In this document: piece by piece, positions 27,142 through 36,044 of the stretch
How positions within the stretch are numbered: position 1 is the stretch's first letter
Layout of the letters: every line of letters starts with the position of its first letter
Source of the DNA: Mycobacterium alsense
Lineage (GTDB): Bacteria; Actinomycetota; Actinomycetes; Mycobacteriales; Mycobacteriaceae
Assembly: GCF_002086635.1 (NCBI RefSeq)
Contig: NZ_MVHD01000012.1
Location: forward strand, 1-64,000
Direction of reading: 5' to 3'
Length of the DNA: 64,000 bases
Position numbers and translations under genes: made by a program
Notes under the pieces: generated by a model
Database searches by the model: none
What the model was told of the DNA's origin: nothing
The model's input: only the letters and a program-made list of their open reading frames with translations

Positions 27142-28245
27142 GTGAGGTTTCGTACCAAAGAGCGCGACGACTATGACGATGATGATGATGACGACGACGA
27201 CTATGACGACGATGACGACGACATCGACGAGCCCGATGACAAGAAAAACCTGAAGCGGGCGTTGGGCGCGGTGACAGTGGTAGCCGCCTTGGCGATCATC
27301 TTGGCGGTGGTGCTGTTCTTCGACAGCGGGAATTCGGGGGACAATTCGAAGCCGGCAACGCAGCCGGCAAGTTCAACCGAGGAGGCGGCGGCAGCGGTCG
27401 CCAGCGCCCACGACAACGGCCCAGCCACCGTCATCACCGACGACCCGAGTTGCGCGGCGTGGACGGCGATCAATACTTCGCTCGCTAAGGACGGGCAAGG
27501 CATTTGGAATGATCGCGACCGCTCGGTCCCAGCATCGGCGTGGGATGAGAAGCAGCGCGTGCAGTTCACGGCCGCGGCCCAATCGATGCGTAATGCGGCC
27601 GCGCAGACCGTGGGCCTGGTCAAGCTGACGCCTCACCGGATCATGCGCGAGCTGTACGAGCAATTCATCGCCTACGCGTTCGCCTACGTGTCGCACGTCC
27701 CGAAGTACGTTCCCTCCGATGACAATTTCGCCGGCACCGCAAACAGCGCGGCCTCGGCGCTCGGCGCGATATGTACCGCCATCACCGACGGGTCCGCGGC
27801 AGCGCGCGGACCGATGGTCCCGCCCGGCGAGTCACCGGCGAAAGTCGCGCCGGTAGGAAGCCCGACGAACCCCAAGCCGTTCTTGACCAGTCCCAATCCC
27901 ACCTGCCCGAAGTGGAAGTCGGCGTTGGAGCAGTTCGGCCAGCAAACCGCGGCGTGGCAGAGCATGAGCCCGAACATTCCCGTCATCTTGTGGAGTGATG
28001 AGCAAAAGGCGGCAAATTACGCCGCCGCCCAGGTCATGACCGCCTTCGCCGGCAACCTGGAACAGCTGGGCCGCGACAGCAAGAACCTCACCTGGCAGGA
28101 CTTCGCGAACCTCTCGGCGCAGTACCGCCGCGCATTCGCGTTATCCGTGCCGACGTATGCGCCGGCCGACAACCATCTGGCGAACGCGGCCAGCTACCTG
28201 TCGACGACGATCCTCGGGGCCTGTGCCGTCATCCAAGGCACCTGA
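27142..28245 (+). CDS. membrane protein with a poly-Asp cytoplasmic N-terminus
   Basis: From GTG 27142 the product begins MRFRTKERDDYDD. About 23 of the next 30 residues are Asp, with a Lys/Arg patch (KKNLKR) just before one membrane span, ALGAVTVVAALAIILAVVLFF (about residues 40-60). The remaining 300 residues are extracytoplasmic, and contain two related halves: DPSCAAWTAINTSLAKDG and NPTCPKWKSALEQFGQQT each open a segment ending GAICTAI or GACAVIQ, suggesting an internal duplication held by disulfides. Upstream in-frame sequence overlaps the terminator and is rejected. Function unknown; it is 72 bp upstream of ppiB and on the same strand. Confidence 0.75.
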   Translation: MRFRTKERDDYDDDDDDDDDYDDDDDDIDEPDDKKNLKRALGAVTVVAALAIILAVVLFFDSGNSGDNSKPATQPASSTEEAAAAVASAHDNGPATVITDDPSCAAWTAINTSLAKDGQGIWNDRDRSVPASAWDEKQRVQFTAAAQSMRNAAAQTVGLVKLTPHRIMRELYEQFIAYAFAYVSHVPKYVPSDDNFAGTANSAASALGAICTAITDGSAAARGPMVPPGESPAKVAPVGSPTNPKPFLTSPNPTCPKWKSALEQFGQQTAAWQSMSPNIPVILWSDEQKAANYAAAQVMTAFAGNLEQLGRDSKNLTWQDFANLSAQYRRAFALSVPTYAPADNHLANAASYLSTTILGACAVIQGT

Positions 28246-28317
28246 CCAAGAGGCGCGGCCTTCCCATGAAGGGATGCCCGTGCCTGATCTGCAGATGAAC
28301 TACGGAGGGATAGCGGC

Positions 28318-29181
28318 GTGCCGACCAACGAAGAGCGACGCGCAAAAGCCAAACGCAAGCTGCAACGACACCTAGAGCGCCAGGCTCAGCAAGATCGTCG
28401 TCGCCGTATCCTGACCATCCTCGGGACATCGGCGGCGGCAGTGGTCGCGGTCGCCGCAATAGCGGCCGGGATCTACCTCGCCAACCGCGACGATCACCAC
28501 AAGACGGCGGCGGCCACCAGTTCCGCCAATCCCCCTGGGGGGGTAGCGCACCTACCGCCATTCGCGCCGTCGGCCAAACTCGGTGCCGACTGCCAATATC
28601 CGCCCTCGCCGGAGGCGGCCAGCAAACCGGTGGACCCCCCGCCAACCGGCAAGGTGGCCACGGACCCGTCGCAGATCAACGCCACCATTGTCACCGACCA
28701 GGGCCCCATCGGCCTGCGCCTTGCCAACAACGAATCACCGTGCACCGTCAACAGTTTCACGAGCCTGGCCAAGCAGAAGTTCTTCGATGACACGCATTGC
28801 CACCGGCTGACGACCTCGCCCAAGCTCGGTGTCCTGCAGTGTGGCGACCCCAAGGGCGACGGTACCGGCGGCCCCGGCTATCAGTTCGCCAACGAATACC
28901 CGACCGACCAATACAAGCCCGACGACCCCAAGGCTCACAAGCCGGTCCTCTACCCGCGGGGAACGTTGGCCATGGCCAATACCGGAGCCGACACCAACGG
29001 CAGTCAGTTCTTCCTCGTCTATAAAGACTCCCAGCTACCGCCGGACTACACGGTATTCGGCACCATCCAGCCCGACGGGCTGGCCACGCTGGACAAAGTC
29101 GCCAAGGCCGGCGTCGCCGCCGGCGGACAGGACGGAGCGCCGGCCACCGCGGTGACGATCCAGTCGGTGCAACTCGGCTAA
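28318..29181 (+). CDS. membrane-anchored cyclophilin-type peptidyl-prolyl cis-trans isomerase
   Basis: Starts at GTG 28318. A strongly basic N-terminus (KAKRKLQRHLERQAQQDRRR) precedes one membrane span, ILGTSAAAVVAVAAIAAGIYL. After a linker, a cyclophilin domain of about 165 residues contains HRLTTSPKLGVLQCGDPKGD, GTLAMANTGADTNGSQFF and YTVFGTI, the conserved catalytic segments. The architecture matches M. tuberculosis PpiB (Rv2582) closely, so this is either ppiB relocated or a paralogue. It would fold proteins outside the membrane. Confidence 0.85.
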   Translation: MPTNEERRAKAKRKLQRHLERQAQQDRRRRILTILGTSAAAVVAVAAIAAGIYLANRDDHHKTAAATSSANPPGGVAHLPPFAPSAKLGADCQYPPSPEAASKPVDPPPTGKVATDPSQINATIVTDQGPIGLRLANNESPCTVNSFTSLAKQKFFDDTHCHRLTTSPKLGVLQCGDPKGDGTGGPGYQFANEYPTDQYKPDDPKAHKPVLYPRGTLAMANTGADTNGSQFFLVYKDSQLPPDYTVFGTIQPDGLATLDKVAKAGVAAGGQDGAPATAVTIQSVQLG

Positions 29182-29185
29182 GCGA

Positions 29186-29749
29186 TCATTCGCCCTTCGG
29201 CTTGCGACGCGGACCCGGGTGCCGCGCGCGTCGAGTGGACAGGTGAACCAGGTTCGCCGTCGCTTCCGAGTCCTTCAGCGCCTCGGCGATCCGGTGGCAC
29301 CTGTCCTCCATCGCGGTCACCTGCGCCTGCGACATCTGGGCCAGGAACACCTTCCGGACCTCCCGGGCGTACGTGACCATGGCTTGCTGGGCGACTATGC
29401 GCCCCTTGTCAGTGATGGTGGCGATCACACCGCGCCGGTCCGTGGGGCTGACACCGCGCTGTACCAGTTCCTGGCTTTCCAGGCGCCGGACCTTCCTCGT
29501 CACATGCGTCGGCGGTGACGGCAGGGCCACGGCCAAGTCGCCCATGCGGGCACTGCCGCCGGGCGAATTGCTCAGTATTTGCAGCAAATTCACGTCCCCG
29601 AGCGACAGCCGGTGGACGTCGGCGAGTGTCCCGTTGAGCACCGCGTACACGTGGATGGCCGCCGCGAGGAAGTTCTCCCAGGACTTTTGTTCGGCTATAT
29701 CCAACCCGGGAATATCACTGGCGGTCCGGCCGCCGATCAGGCCGTTCAT
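29186..29749 (-). CDS. MarR-family transcriptional regulator
   Basis: A winged-helix regulator with recognition region THVTRKVRRLESQELVQRGV and wing SPTDRRGVIATITDKG. Long dimerisation helices lie at both ends. I placed the start at ATG 29749 (MNGLIGGRTASD), giving 187 residues; ATG 29914 would add 55 basic residues unlike MarR proteins. The C-terminal STRRARHPGPRRKPKGE tail is unusually basic. Its stop lies four bases from the convergent cyclophilin gene. Target genes unknown. Confidence 0.75.
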   Translation of the reverse strand: MNGLIGGRTASDIPGLDIAEQKSWENFLAAAIHVYAVLNGTLADVHRLSLGDVNLLQILSNSPGGSARMGDLAVALPSPPTHVTRKVRRLESQELVQRGVSPTDRRGVIATITDKGRIVAQQAMVTYAREVRKVFLAQMSQAQVTAMEDRCHRIAEALKDSEATANLVHLSTRRARHPGPRRKPKGE

Positions 29750-30123
29750 GAAAGCACATCGTAGGCCACGCTTCATGTCATGAGAAGCGATTCGAAATGG
29801 ATCTTGCGCGGGCGTAGCGCCGAAGCGCTCACCTAACGAACCCCCGAATACCCTTGCGGCATAACCAGATTTCTTCTTAGGATGGCGCGCCATATTACTG
29901 GCGGGTACTTTCATGTTGAAACAATATTGCAGTCGTAAATATTTGCTGATGGCACATTACTACGCTGATGAACAGGGGTTTCTAATCTGCCTCCTAGTTG
30001 CCCGGCGAGTGGATGGGATGCGGCCTTATGCCCTATAACTCCGAACGCCACATTCGCGGCGACGTCTTCGATACTGTGCGGACACACGTCAAATTGCGAC
30101 GGAAGGCGTTGGAGGAGACGGAC

Positions 30124-30282
30124 ATGCGACTGGCACTTGGTCGTGGAGCCCTCACCGGAGTGGCCGTTGCAAGCCTGGTCGGCGTCGTCACGTTGCTGAA
30201 AGGCCTCGAGGCGTCTGAATGCGCGCTCTACAAGTCTGCGTTGATCTGGACCCTTCGTTCAATGGGTTGGGCGCGAACATGA
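30124..30282 (+). CDS. possible 52-residue exported or membrane peptide
   Basis: ATG 30124 follows a good GGAGGAG ribosome site. The product MRLALGRGALTGVAVASLV and GVVTLLKG has signal-peptide character, then a short tail with one Cys. It could be the surviving 5' end of a longer secreted-protein gene. No family recognised. Confidence 0.35.
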   Translation: MRLALGRGALTGVAVASLVGVVTLLKGLEASECALYKSALIWTLRSMGWART

Positions 30283-30581
30283 CGGGCGTTTGGATTCGGC
30301 GAGTGTCCCGGACACCGTCGACGGCGCGATGCCGGCGATGGTTCCCCTGGGTCCGGAGTCAATTGACGGTAGCGCCGAGCATGCCTACAGATGCAGCATG
30401 TCGGTTGCCCGCAGCGGCAGCTTGCCGGGGCGTCCGGGTTTGCCCGCGCGTCACACCGTTCCAATGCAGTACGGATCACAACGCGCCGGGTGTCGGAAGT
30501 GAAACACCCTACCCGGCAAAAGGGTTGGATGTTGCCTGCCAAGCAATGCGCTTGGTGGCGGTGTAGAAGGAGGTGGGGAGC

Positions 30582-30881
30582 GTGTCATTTGTGACAACGC
30601 AACCGGAATTGCTGATTGCGGCGGCCGATAGTTTGTCCGACATCGGCGCTTCAATGAGCACGTCGAATGCGGTGGTGGCACCGCCGACGACGGGAGTTGC
30701 CCCGCCAGCCGCCGACCAGGTGTCGGCCTTGGTGGCCACACAGTTCGCGGCGCACGGGTTGGCGTATCAGACGGTGGCCTCGATGGCTACCCAGGTCCAT
30801 GAGGCATTCGTGAGCGCCTTGGCGAGCGGTGGGATTTCCTACGCGGCGGCAGAGGCGGCTAACGCAGCCGCGGCTCGCTGA
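30582..30881 (+). CDS. PE family protein
   Basis: Starts at GTG 30582 after AAGGAGG. The 99-residue product is essentially one PE domain: SFVTTQPELLIAAADSLSDI at the start, a central APPTTGVAPPAADQVSAL turn and the helical end YAAAEAANAAAA. PE proteins form four-helix complexes with PPE partners and are exported by ESX (type VII) systems. The PPE gene follows after 14 bp, so the two are almost certainly co-expressed as a heterodimer. A YxxxE-type export motif is present as YAAAE. Confidence 0.92.
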   Translation: MSFVTTQPELLIAAADSLSDIGASMSTSNAVVAPPTTGVAPPAADQVSALVATQFAAHGLAYQTVASMATQVHEAFVSALASGGISYAAAEAANAAAAR

Positions 30882-30895
30882 ACAAGGCAGCCGCA

Positions 30896-32095
30896 ATGTT
30901 TTTCGCGTTTTTCCCCCCTGAGGTCAATTCGGGGCTGATGTACACGGGCCCCGGCTCGGGACCGTTGGTCGCCGCTGCGGCGGCATGGGACGGGTTGGCC
31001 GCTGATCTGTATTCGACGGCCAGTTCCTATGAGTCGGTGATTTCGGCGTTGACCAGCGGGTGGACTGGTCCGTCGGCGTTAACGATGGCGGCTGCGGCGA
31101 CGCCATATGTGTCGTGGATGAGCGCGACGGCTGCCCAGGCGGCGGAGGTGGGTGCCCAGGTGAAGGCCGCGACGGCAGCCTACGAAGGCGCGTTTGCCAT
31201 GACGGTGCCGCCGGCGGTGGTGGCGGCCAATCGGGCGTTGCTGGCGGTGTTGGTCGCGACGAACATCTTCGGTCAGAACACCCCGGCGATCGCCGCCACC
31301 GAGGCCGACTACCTCGAGATGTGGGCCCAGGACGTGGCGGCGATGAACGGCTACGCGGCGGCGTCCACCACTGCGGTCCAGGTGCAGGCCTTTAGCGTGC
31401 CACCGACGATGACCACGTCGGCGGCGGCCACCCCTGCGGTGGGGATCACCGATGGGGCGAGCGTATTGGCGGGGTTGACGGGCCTTGGCGGCGCGCTCAA
31501 CGGCGCGCTGGATTCGTTGACGACGTCGGGTCCGTTGTCGGGGGTGCTGAGTCAACTGGGCTTGGGTTCGTTGGCGAGCCTGGCGAGCGCGAATCCGACG
31601 ACACTGGCGCAACAGGGTTCAGTGTTCATCCAGTACGCGATGTACCCGGCGCAGATGTTGATGCAGATGAGTTCGATGGGCCAAAACGGCAGCACCGGGC
31701 TGGTCTCGTCGGGCCCCGACGAATTGCTCACCACCATCGGCAATTTCGTCGACGACAAGATGAAACTGGTGGTTGGCGGGATCAGCAACCAGCTCAGCAC
31801 GTTCGGGTCTTCGATCTCGGCGAAGTTGGCCAGCGCCACCCAGCTGGGTGGACTGTCGATTCCGCCGGGGTGGTCCAACGCCGCCCAGGGGGTCGACGGG
31901 TTGACCCGGGCCGCGCCGCTGTTGCCGTCGAACAGTGTCAGCACAGTGCCGCTGTCGCAGGCCGTCGCCGGGACGCAGGCCAGCCCGCTCGCGCAGGGGC
32001 TGATGAACGCCCTCAGCGGCGCGCACAGCCCCGCAGGTATCGCGAACAAGCTGCCACCGGTCAAATTCATGCCCCGCTCGCCACTCGGCGGGTAA
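30896..32095 (+). CDS. PPE family protein, PPE-SVP-like subgroup
   Basis: The N-terminal PPE domain (about residues 1-175) begins FFAFFPPEVNSGLMYTGPGS and includes the WxG motif as SGWTGPS. A middle Gly/Ser-rich region follows, and near residue 320 the segment GGLSIPPGWS stands at the place of the GxxSVPxxW motif that defines the SVP subgroup, with Ile for Val. The C-terminus PPVKFMPRSPLGG is typical. Length is 399 residues. It forms an ESX-exported pair with the PE protein upstream. The gene ends only 83 bp before an inverted repeat copy. Confidence 0.93.
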   Translation: MFFAFFPPEVNSGLMYTGPGSGPLVAAAAAWDGLAADLYSTASSYESVISALTSGWTGPSALTMAAAATPYVSWMSATAAQAAEVGAQVKAATAAYEGAFAMTVPPAVVAANRALLAVLVATNIFGQNTPAIAATEADYLEMWAQDVAAMNGYAAASTTAVQVQAFSVPPTMTTSAAATPAVGITDGASVLAGLTGLGGALNGALDSLTTSGPLSGVLSQLGLGSLASLASANPTTLAQQGSVFIQYAMYPAQMLMQMSSMGQNGSTGLVSSGPDELLTTIGNFVDDKMKLVVGGISNQLSTFGSSISAKLASATQLGGLSIPPGWSNAAQGVDGLTRAAPLLPSNSVSTVPLSQAVAGTQASPLAQGLMNALSGAHSPAGIANKLPPVKFMPRSPLGG

Positions 32096-32177
32096 TCAAA
32101 CACACTGCGGCGTGGTGCTTTTGGTCCGGATTTGACATTCACTCCGCGGTTCGTGGCGATCGCGTAGGCGATGCTCG

Positions 32178-32345
32178 GGTCGTGGACATTCGCGGACCGA
32201 CGGGCCCTCCACAACAACACACGCTATTGCGGCCTGTCGTTATCGCTTCGCGGACCAACCTCCGGACGACCCGCAATTCACGTTTCGGCGATCGTTTGCC
32301 CACCATTTCTGCGCCACCATTGTTCGCGCCACCACACAGCAACCC
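32178..32345 (-). repeat. intergenic repeat, copy 1 (inverted, near-identical to copy 2)
   Basis: Read on the minus strand this segment is almost base-for-base the same as 34012-34178 on the plus strand, with only isolated mismatches. It contains the motif GGGCAAACGATCGCCGAAAC shared, in varied form, by all eight copies. Together copies 1 and 2 form an inverted repeat enclosing two TA modules. Confidence 0.85.
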
Positions 32346-32471
32346 CGGCCGTCCACGCTCACAGCCGATCCCGGCCCCAGCTAACGCCCGGCATATCCGA
32401 AATCTTCGCACCCACCACGGCGGCCCACCTTGCCCGTCGGTAGCTGCGTTGAGGAGTGTGGAAGCTGTCGT

Positions 32472-32750
32472 CTACTGGGCGCGGTAGGCTTCCGAGCGGG
32501 CGAATATGCCGACGACGGTGACGTTTCGCTGCTCGTCGTCGATGCGGTAGAGCACACGGTAGGTACCGCGACGTGCGCTATGGCGATCATTCAACGGCGC
32601 TCGGAGCCGCTTGCCAACTCGATGAGGATTTTCGAGCAACGGGCCAACGATGAACTCGTAGGCCGCGAACGCCACGGATTCGGGAAGTTGCTCGGCTAAC
32701 TGCTTTTTGGCTGTCGGGGCGATGATCAGCGTGTATCGCGGGTCGGTCAC
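32472..32750 (-). CDS. RelE-family mRNA-cleaving toxin (RelG-like)
   Basis: A 92-residue RelE/ParE-fold toxin beginning MTDPRYTLIIAPTAKKQLAEQL. It ends with the conserved strands RRGTYRVLYRIDDEQRNVTV and IFARSEAY, where the Arg and terminal Tyr are typical catalytic residues of ribosome-dependent RelE RNases. Its GTG overlaps the antitoxin stop in a GTGA junction. By memory it is close to M. tuberculosis RelG (Rv2866). Expected to act in the cytoplasm on translated mRNA. Confidence 0.88.
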   Translation of the reverse strand: MTDPRYTLIIAPTAKKQLAEQLPESVAFAAYEFIVGPLLENPHRVGKRLRAPLNDRHSARRGTYRVLYRIDDEQRNVTVVGIFARSEAYRAQ

Positions 32751-33031
32751 GTCCTGGCTCGGCGTGCTCGCATCGCTGCAGCAAGGCTGTCCTGGTTCTG
32801 CCCTTCCCCGCGCGCCAGCTCAGCATCGGCCTGGCCAAGGGCGCGCAGCGCTGCCGGGTCGGACAATATCGCGATCGTTTCCTCGAGTGATTCAAGGTCA
32901 TCGACGGCCACCAGGACCGCCGTGGGACGTCCATGCACCGTGACCGTGATCCGTTCGTGCAGGTTAGCGACACGGGCTACCAATTCCGACAGATGAGCCT
33001 TGGCCTGTGCCAGTGAGCTGACTTCAGTCAT
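32747..33031 (-). CDS. Phd/YefM-type antitoxin of the RelE-like toxin (RelF-like)
   Basis: MTEVSSLAQAKAHLSELVARV is the N-terminal DNA-binding and dimer segment of the Phd/RelB group, followed by RITVTVHGRPTAVLVAVDDL and a long toxin-wrapping C-terminal helix. ATG 33031 is chosen; ATG 33037 is equally possible. The start codon lies inside a perfect inverted repeat, so the protein probably represses its own operon. It precedes the toxin, the normal order. Confidence 0.85.
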   Translation of the reverse strand: MTEVSSLAQAKAHLSELVARVANLHERITVTVHGRPTAVLVAVDDLESLEETIAILSDPAALRALGQADAELARGEGQNQDSLAAAMRARRART

Positions 33032-33048
33032 AGTCATAAGTATGACTA
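33031..33048. promoter_or_regulatory. operator palindrome of the RelFG-like operon
   Basis: Perfect inverted repeat TAGTCATA-AG-TATGACTA overlapping the antitoxin start codons. An 8-bp half-site with a 2-bp spacer suits a dimeric Phd/RelB repressor. Confidence 0.7.
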
Positions 33049-33344
33049 GAAGTTTTCCCGGCGTCCAGGACGACTCGTCCGGGCGCGCGGTCCTGACTAC
33101 ATACGGCATCGCAGCCACCCTCGACAACCATGACAACAGAGGAAATCCGCGACCAGGCCGCCGCCAATGCGCGGCAAAGCCGGTTTCACGCCAATATGAC
33201 TTGTTGGCTGAACTCCTGGTTGAGTGTCATCGGGGTAAGGGGGTCGCGTTGTTGTGGACTGGTCGCGCTCAGCCGACAAGCACACCATAAGTGGATGGGC
33301 CATGCTCGGGCCACAGAAATGTCGGCACCTGGCCCCGGCCGGGT

Positions 33345-33647
33345 TCAGCTGATGAGGGCGGTCACGATTGCCGTGGTCTGTCGCAGGGCTGCTGCACTGA
33401 CGGCGCCGATCGGTTCGTCGAGGGCGGCCAGCGGAAGCCACTGCACCAATTCGGGTAAAAGTGTGCCGTGGGGCTGGTCAACGGCGACGACCATCGCCAC
33501 TGCGTCCTGGGGAAGGTGGCCGGGAATAAATGGGCAGGTGATCACTCGTCCGGTCGCAGCGCTGAGATGGATCGCGTTGGACAAGACCGCGACGTAGAGT
33601 TCGTGTTCACTGTCGCGCCGTGGTGCGATATCACCTGGGCTGATCAC
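33345..33647 (-). CDS. type II toxin resembling Rv0299 (CcdB/MazF-fold)
   Basis: The 100-residue product begins MISPGDIAPRRDSEHELYVA and continues VLSNAIHLSAATGRVITCPF, nearly the same as my recall of M. tuberculosis Rv0299, the toxin of the Rv0298/Rv0299 pair. The fold is of the CcdB/MazF kind; the exact RNA or gyrase target is not determined here. Its GTG overlaps the antitoxin stop (GTGA). Confidence 0.8.
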   Translation of the reverse strand: MISPGDIAPRRDSEHELYVAVLSNAIHLSAATGRVITCPFIPGHLPQDAVAMVVAVDQPHGTLLPELVQWLPLAALDEPIGAVSAAALRQTTAIVTALIS

Positions 33648-33871
33648 AAGCCGGCGGCGCGGTTGGCCTGATATATCTTCTGCGCGTAGCCGTCGATATC
33701 CAGCGCCGCAGCGGTGCGGCTGGTGTAGGTCTGCAATCCCACACGCAGGTGTTCGTTGCGCAGGGCTTGTTCGACCAACTCCGAACGATTCAGGCCAGCC
33801 GACCTGGCGTCCGCGTCGGCCGCGGCCAATACGTCGGTGGCGACGCTGACTGAGATCTTTTGTTTCGCCAT
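33644..33871 (-). CDS. ribbon-helix-helix antitoxin resembling Rv0298
   Basis: From ATG 33871, MAKQKISVSVATDVLAAADA and DARSAGLNRSELVEQALRNE form a ribbon-helix-helix DNA-binding domain; the C-terminal half (ALDIDGYAQKIYQANRAAGL) would bind the toxin. It matches M. tuberculosis Rv0298 by memory. A longer reading upstream to 34006 is Pro/Arg-rich and unsupported. The pair lies inside the inverted repeats of 32178-34178. Confidence 0.85.
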   Translation of the reverse strand: MAKQKISVSVATDVLAAADADARSAGLNRSELVEQALRNEHLRVGLQTYTSRTAAALDIDGYAQKIYQANRAAGL

Positions 33872-34011
33872 ACCGAATATCCTACCGATCATGCTACCTG
33901 CTGGTGTCGGGCTATTGCGGTCCGGACCAAGGGCTGGACGGGAGGCCGCCGGGGCCCGCATGACGTGACGGTCAGACCGAGCCGGTGGGATTTCTCGATC
34001 TGGCAATGGGG

Positions 34012-34178
34012 TAGCTGTGTGGTGGCGCGAACAATGGTGGCGCAGAAATGGTGGGCAAACGATCGCCGAAACGTGAATTGCGGGTCGTCCGGAGGTTGGT
34101 CCGCGAAACGATAACGACAGGCCGCAATAGCGTGTGTTGTTGTGGAGGGCCCGTCGGTCCGCGAATGTCCACGACCTG
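34012..34178 (+). repeat. intergenic repeat, copy 2, leader start of porin-like gene A
   Basis: Near-identical inverted partner of 32178-32345. It stands about 590 bp upstream of the gene A start, the same relative place as copies 3, 5, 6, 7 and 8 before their genes. Confidence 0.85.
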
Positions 34179-34714
34179 CAGGATGGGGATATTCAGAATG
34201 TTTCCCATCGCCAGGCGAAGTGCGGGAGGCGCCCCGCGCGCGGTGTTTGATCGTCGGGTTTAGTCTGCCGGGCATTCGCATTCGGGGCTTGTCACGCTCC
34301 TGCGCTGCGGCTGGCCGGCCATCGCTCCTCGCCATGACGGGCCGCGTCCGTGCTGCGCCTCGACTCCCACGGAAAGCGTCGGCAACGCCAGCAGGCATTA
34401 CCCTAGATGCGTTGTACAACAACACTTTTAGCGGTATTCCGGCAGCGTCCGGGGTGGCGGGAATGGCCGGCCCAGGGCGGGGCCTTACCCCGGGATTCGA
34501 CCACCCGGGAGCTTGCGGCACCGGGCTCGTGCGCAGGAAGTACGGGCGCCCGAATCGGTCGATCACAGCGTATGCGAACAATATTCATCTGCGGCGGCAA
34601 AACCGAATACGCAAAGCCCATCAGACAATTACGACCAGCGCCCGACACCCGTCTGGTATTCGGTAGAAAACAGCCACCACAATAGTCAATGAATGGCGCC
34701 TATTCGACCCGTAT

Positions 34715-34740
34715 TTCTCAGGTACGTTCAGCTCACTCGA
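34715..34740 (+). promoter_or_regulatory. conserved 26-bp element, gene A
   Basis: Begins TTCTCAGGTACGTTCAGC and ends CTCACTCGA. TACGTT inside it fits the mycobacterial -10 pattern TANNNT and would place the transcript start about 40 bp before the start codon. The element is conserved ahead of all eight array genes. Confidence 0.6.
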
Positions 34741-34768
34741 TACCCGAACTCACGCAAAGGAGATGGTC

Positions 34769-36001
34769 GTGGACCTCGCAGCCCGCCGCCCTCACATCAG
34801 CGCCGGCATCGCTTTGGCCAGCGCCGCAGTCATCGCCGCAGGCCCGATGACCCAGCATCTACCGAAATTCGATGTCGCCCAACACCTTCCCGAGGTGAGC
34901 GTGTCCGAGATCAACCTGACCGACGCCAGCGAAAGCATGATGGACCTGTTCTCCAGTGTGGAGAGCCAGCTCGCATCGCTAGCCAGCGGAGCACCCGCGG
35001 CCGCCGTGCCCGCGGCGGCCCTCACCGACTTCTTGAACCCCGCCATGCTGCCGCTGCCCGCCGCGACGTGGGTCAATCTCTTCCAGAATGCGGGTGCGAA
35101 CCTGCAGACAGACGTGGGCTTGTGGCAGGCCGACCCGTTCCCCATTGGGCAGCAAATGCTCGCCAACTGGGCCCAGTACGGAATTGACTACATCACCCCG
35201 TACAAGACCGCCGCGACAGGCGCTGTATCATTGCTTAAAGCAAACAAAAATGGGACGCCGGGGCTCTTCTTTAAGTCACTCCATAATGCGTGGAGCATGT
35301 ACCTTACCGGGAATATCAGGGGTGCGGAGCAACAACTGTACCTCGCTCTGGTGCAGAACCCGCTTTCCAGTGTCGCGCTTCCGCTGGAGCAGACCCTGAA
35401 GTTCCTGCCCCAAATACCGCAGAACTTCACCAATCTCGTCAATGGAATGGTAGGCTCATCGGTGGACTACACCAGTTCTTTGACGACGGTTGGATTAGTG
35501 GGTTTGGGGGTGCTCGCGCAGCCTTTCGGCGCTCTGAGTACAGGCCTTCAGCATGTTTCGGATGCGTACAATGCGGGGAATCTGCCGGCGATGCTCGGTT
35601 ATGCGGTCGACATCCCCGGTGAGATTGCGAATAGCGTGATCAACGGGACTGTCAACGCGTCTGGGTCCCACTATGGTCTTCTGACTCCGCAGGACGGGTT
35701 GCTCACCACGTTCACAAATGTTATTCCCCAGACACTCGCAAAGCAGATAGTCTCGCCCAACGCCCAGAACCTCTCGACGGGGGGTAGCCTCGCGGTGTCG
35801 GGCCAGCAGCTGGTCAACGCGCTGACGACCGGCTGGCCCGACTGGACTCCTGCCATTAACGCCGTGTCAGGCGAGTTGACTGCCTGGTTGCAGCAAATCC
35901 CGTCGGTCGTGTCGAACTTGCCGACGATATTGGGCGGCGCGCTCGGCAGCCTCGCCGCCCACATCGGGCTGATCGTGGCCAACCTGCTCAAGTTGCTCTA
36001 A
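34769..36001 (+). CDS. exported porin-like (GjpA-type) protein, array member A
   Basis: The GTG at 34769 is chosen over ATG 34763 because AAAGGAG ends immediately before that ATG but lies 6 bp from the GTG; this holds for all eight copies. The protein opens MDLAARRPHISAGIALASAA, a signal peptide, then HLPEVSVSEINLTDASESMM, shared across the array. The central 200 residues differ among members. Near the end, LSTGGSLAVSGQQLVNALTT and GWPDWTPAIN lead to a hydrophobic tail, IGLIVANLLKLL. A is closest to F. I recall such proteins annotated as outer-membrane porin GjpA; pore formation is unproven here. Confidence 0.75.
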   Translation: MDLAARRPHISAGIALASAAVIAAGPMTQHLPKFDVAQHLPEVSVSEINLTDASESMMDLFSSVESQLASLASGAPAAAVPAAALTDFLNPAMLPLPAATWVNLFQNAGANLQTDVGLWQADPFPIGQQMLANWAQYGIDYITPYKTAATGAVSLLKANKNGTPGLFFKSLHNAWSMYLTGNIRGAEQQLYLALVQNPLSSVALPLEQTLKFLPQIPQNFTNLVNGMVGSSVDYTSSLTTVGLVGLGVLAQPFGALSTGLQHVSDAYNAGNLPAMLGYAVDIPGEIANSVINGTVNASGSHYGLLTPQDGLLTTFTNVIPQTLAKQIVSPNAQNLSTGGSLAVSGQQLVNALTTGWPDWTPAINAVSGELTAWLQQIPSVVSNLPTILGGALGSLAAHIGLIVANLLKLL

Positions 36002-36044
36002 ATCAGCCGGAGTGTTGCCGAACACGGCAAGCGATCACCAACAT

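Noticed and set aside
34407..34685. Small proteins in the array leaders (MRCTTTLLAVF in A, MRCTATSLAVF in C)
   Set aside because: DNA similarity is real, but frames are broken by indels in other copies and a second frame is equally conserved, so a conserved non-coding leader is more likely.
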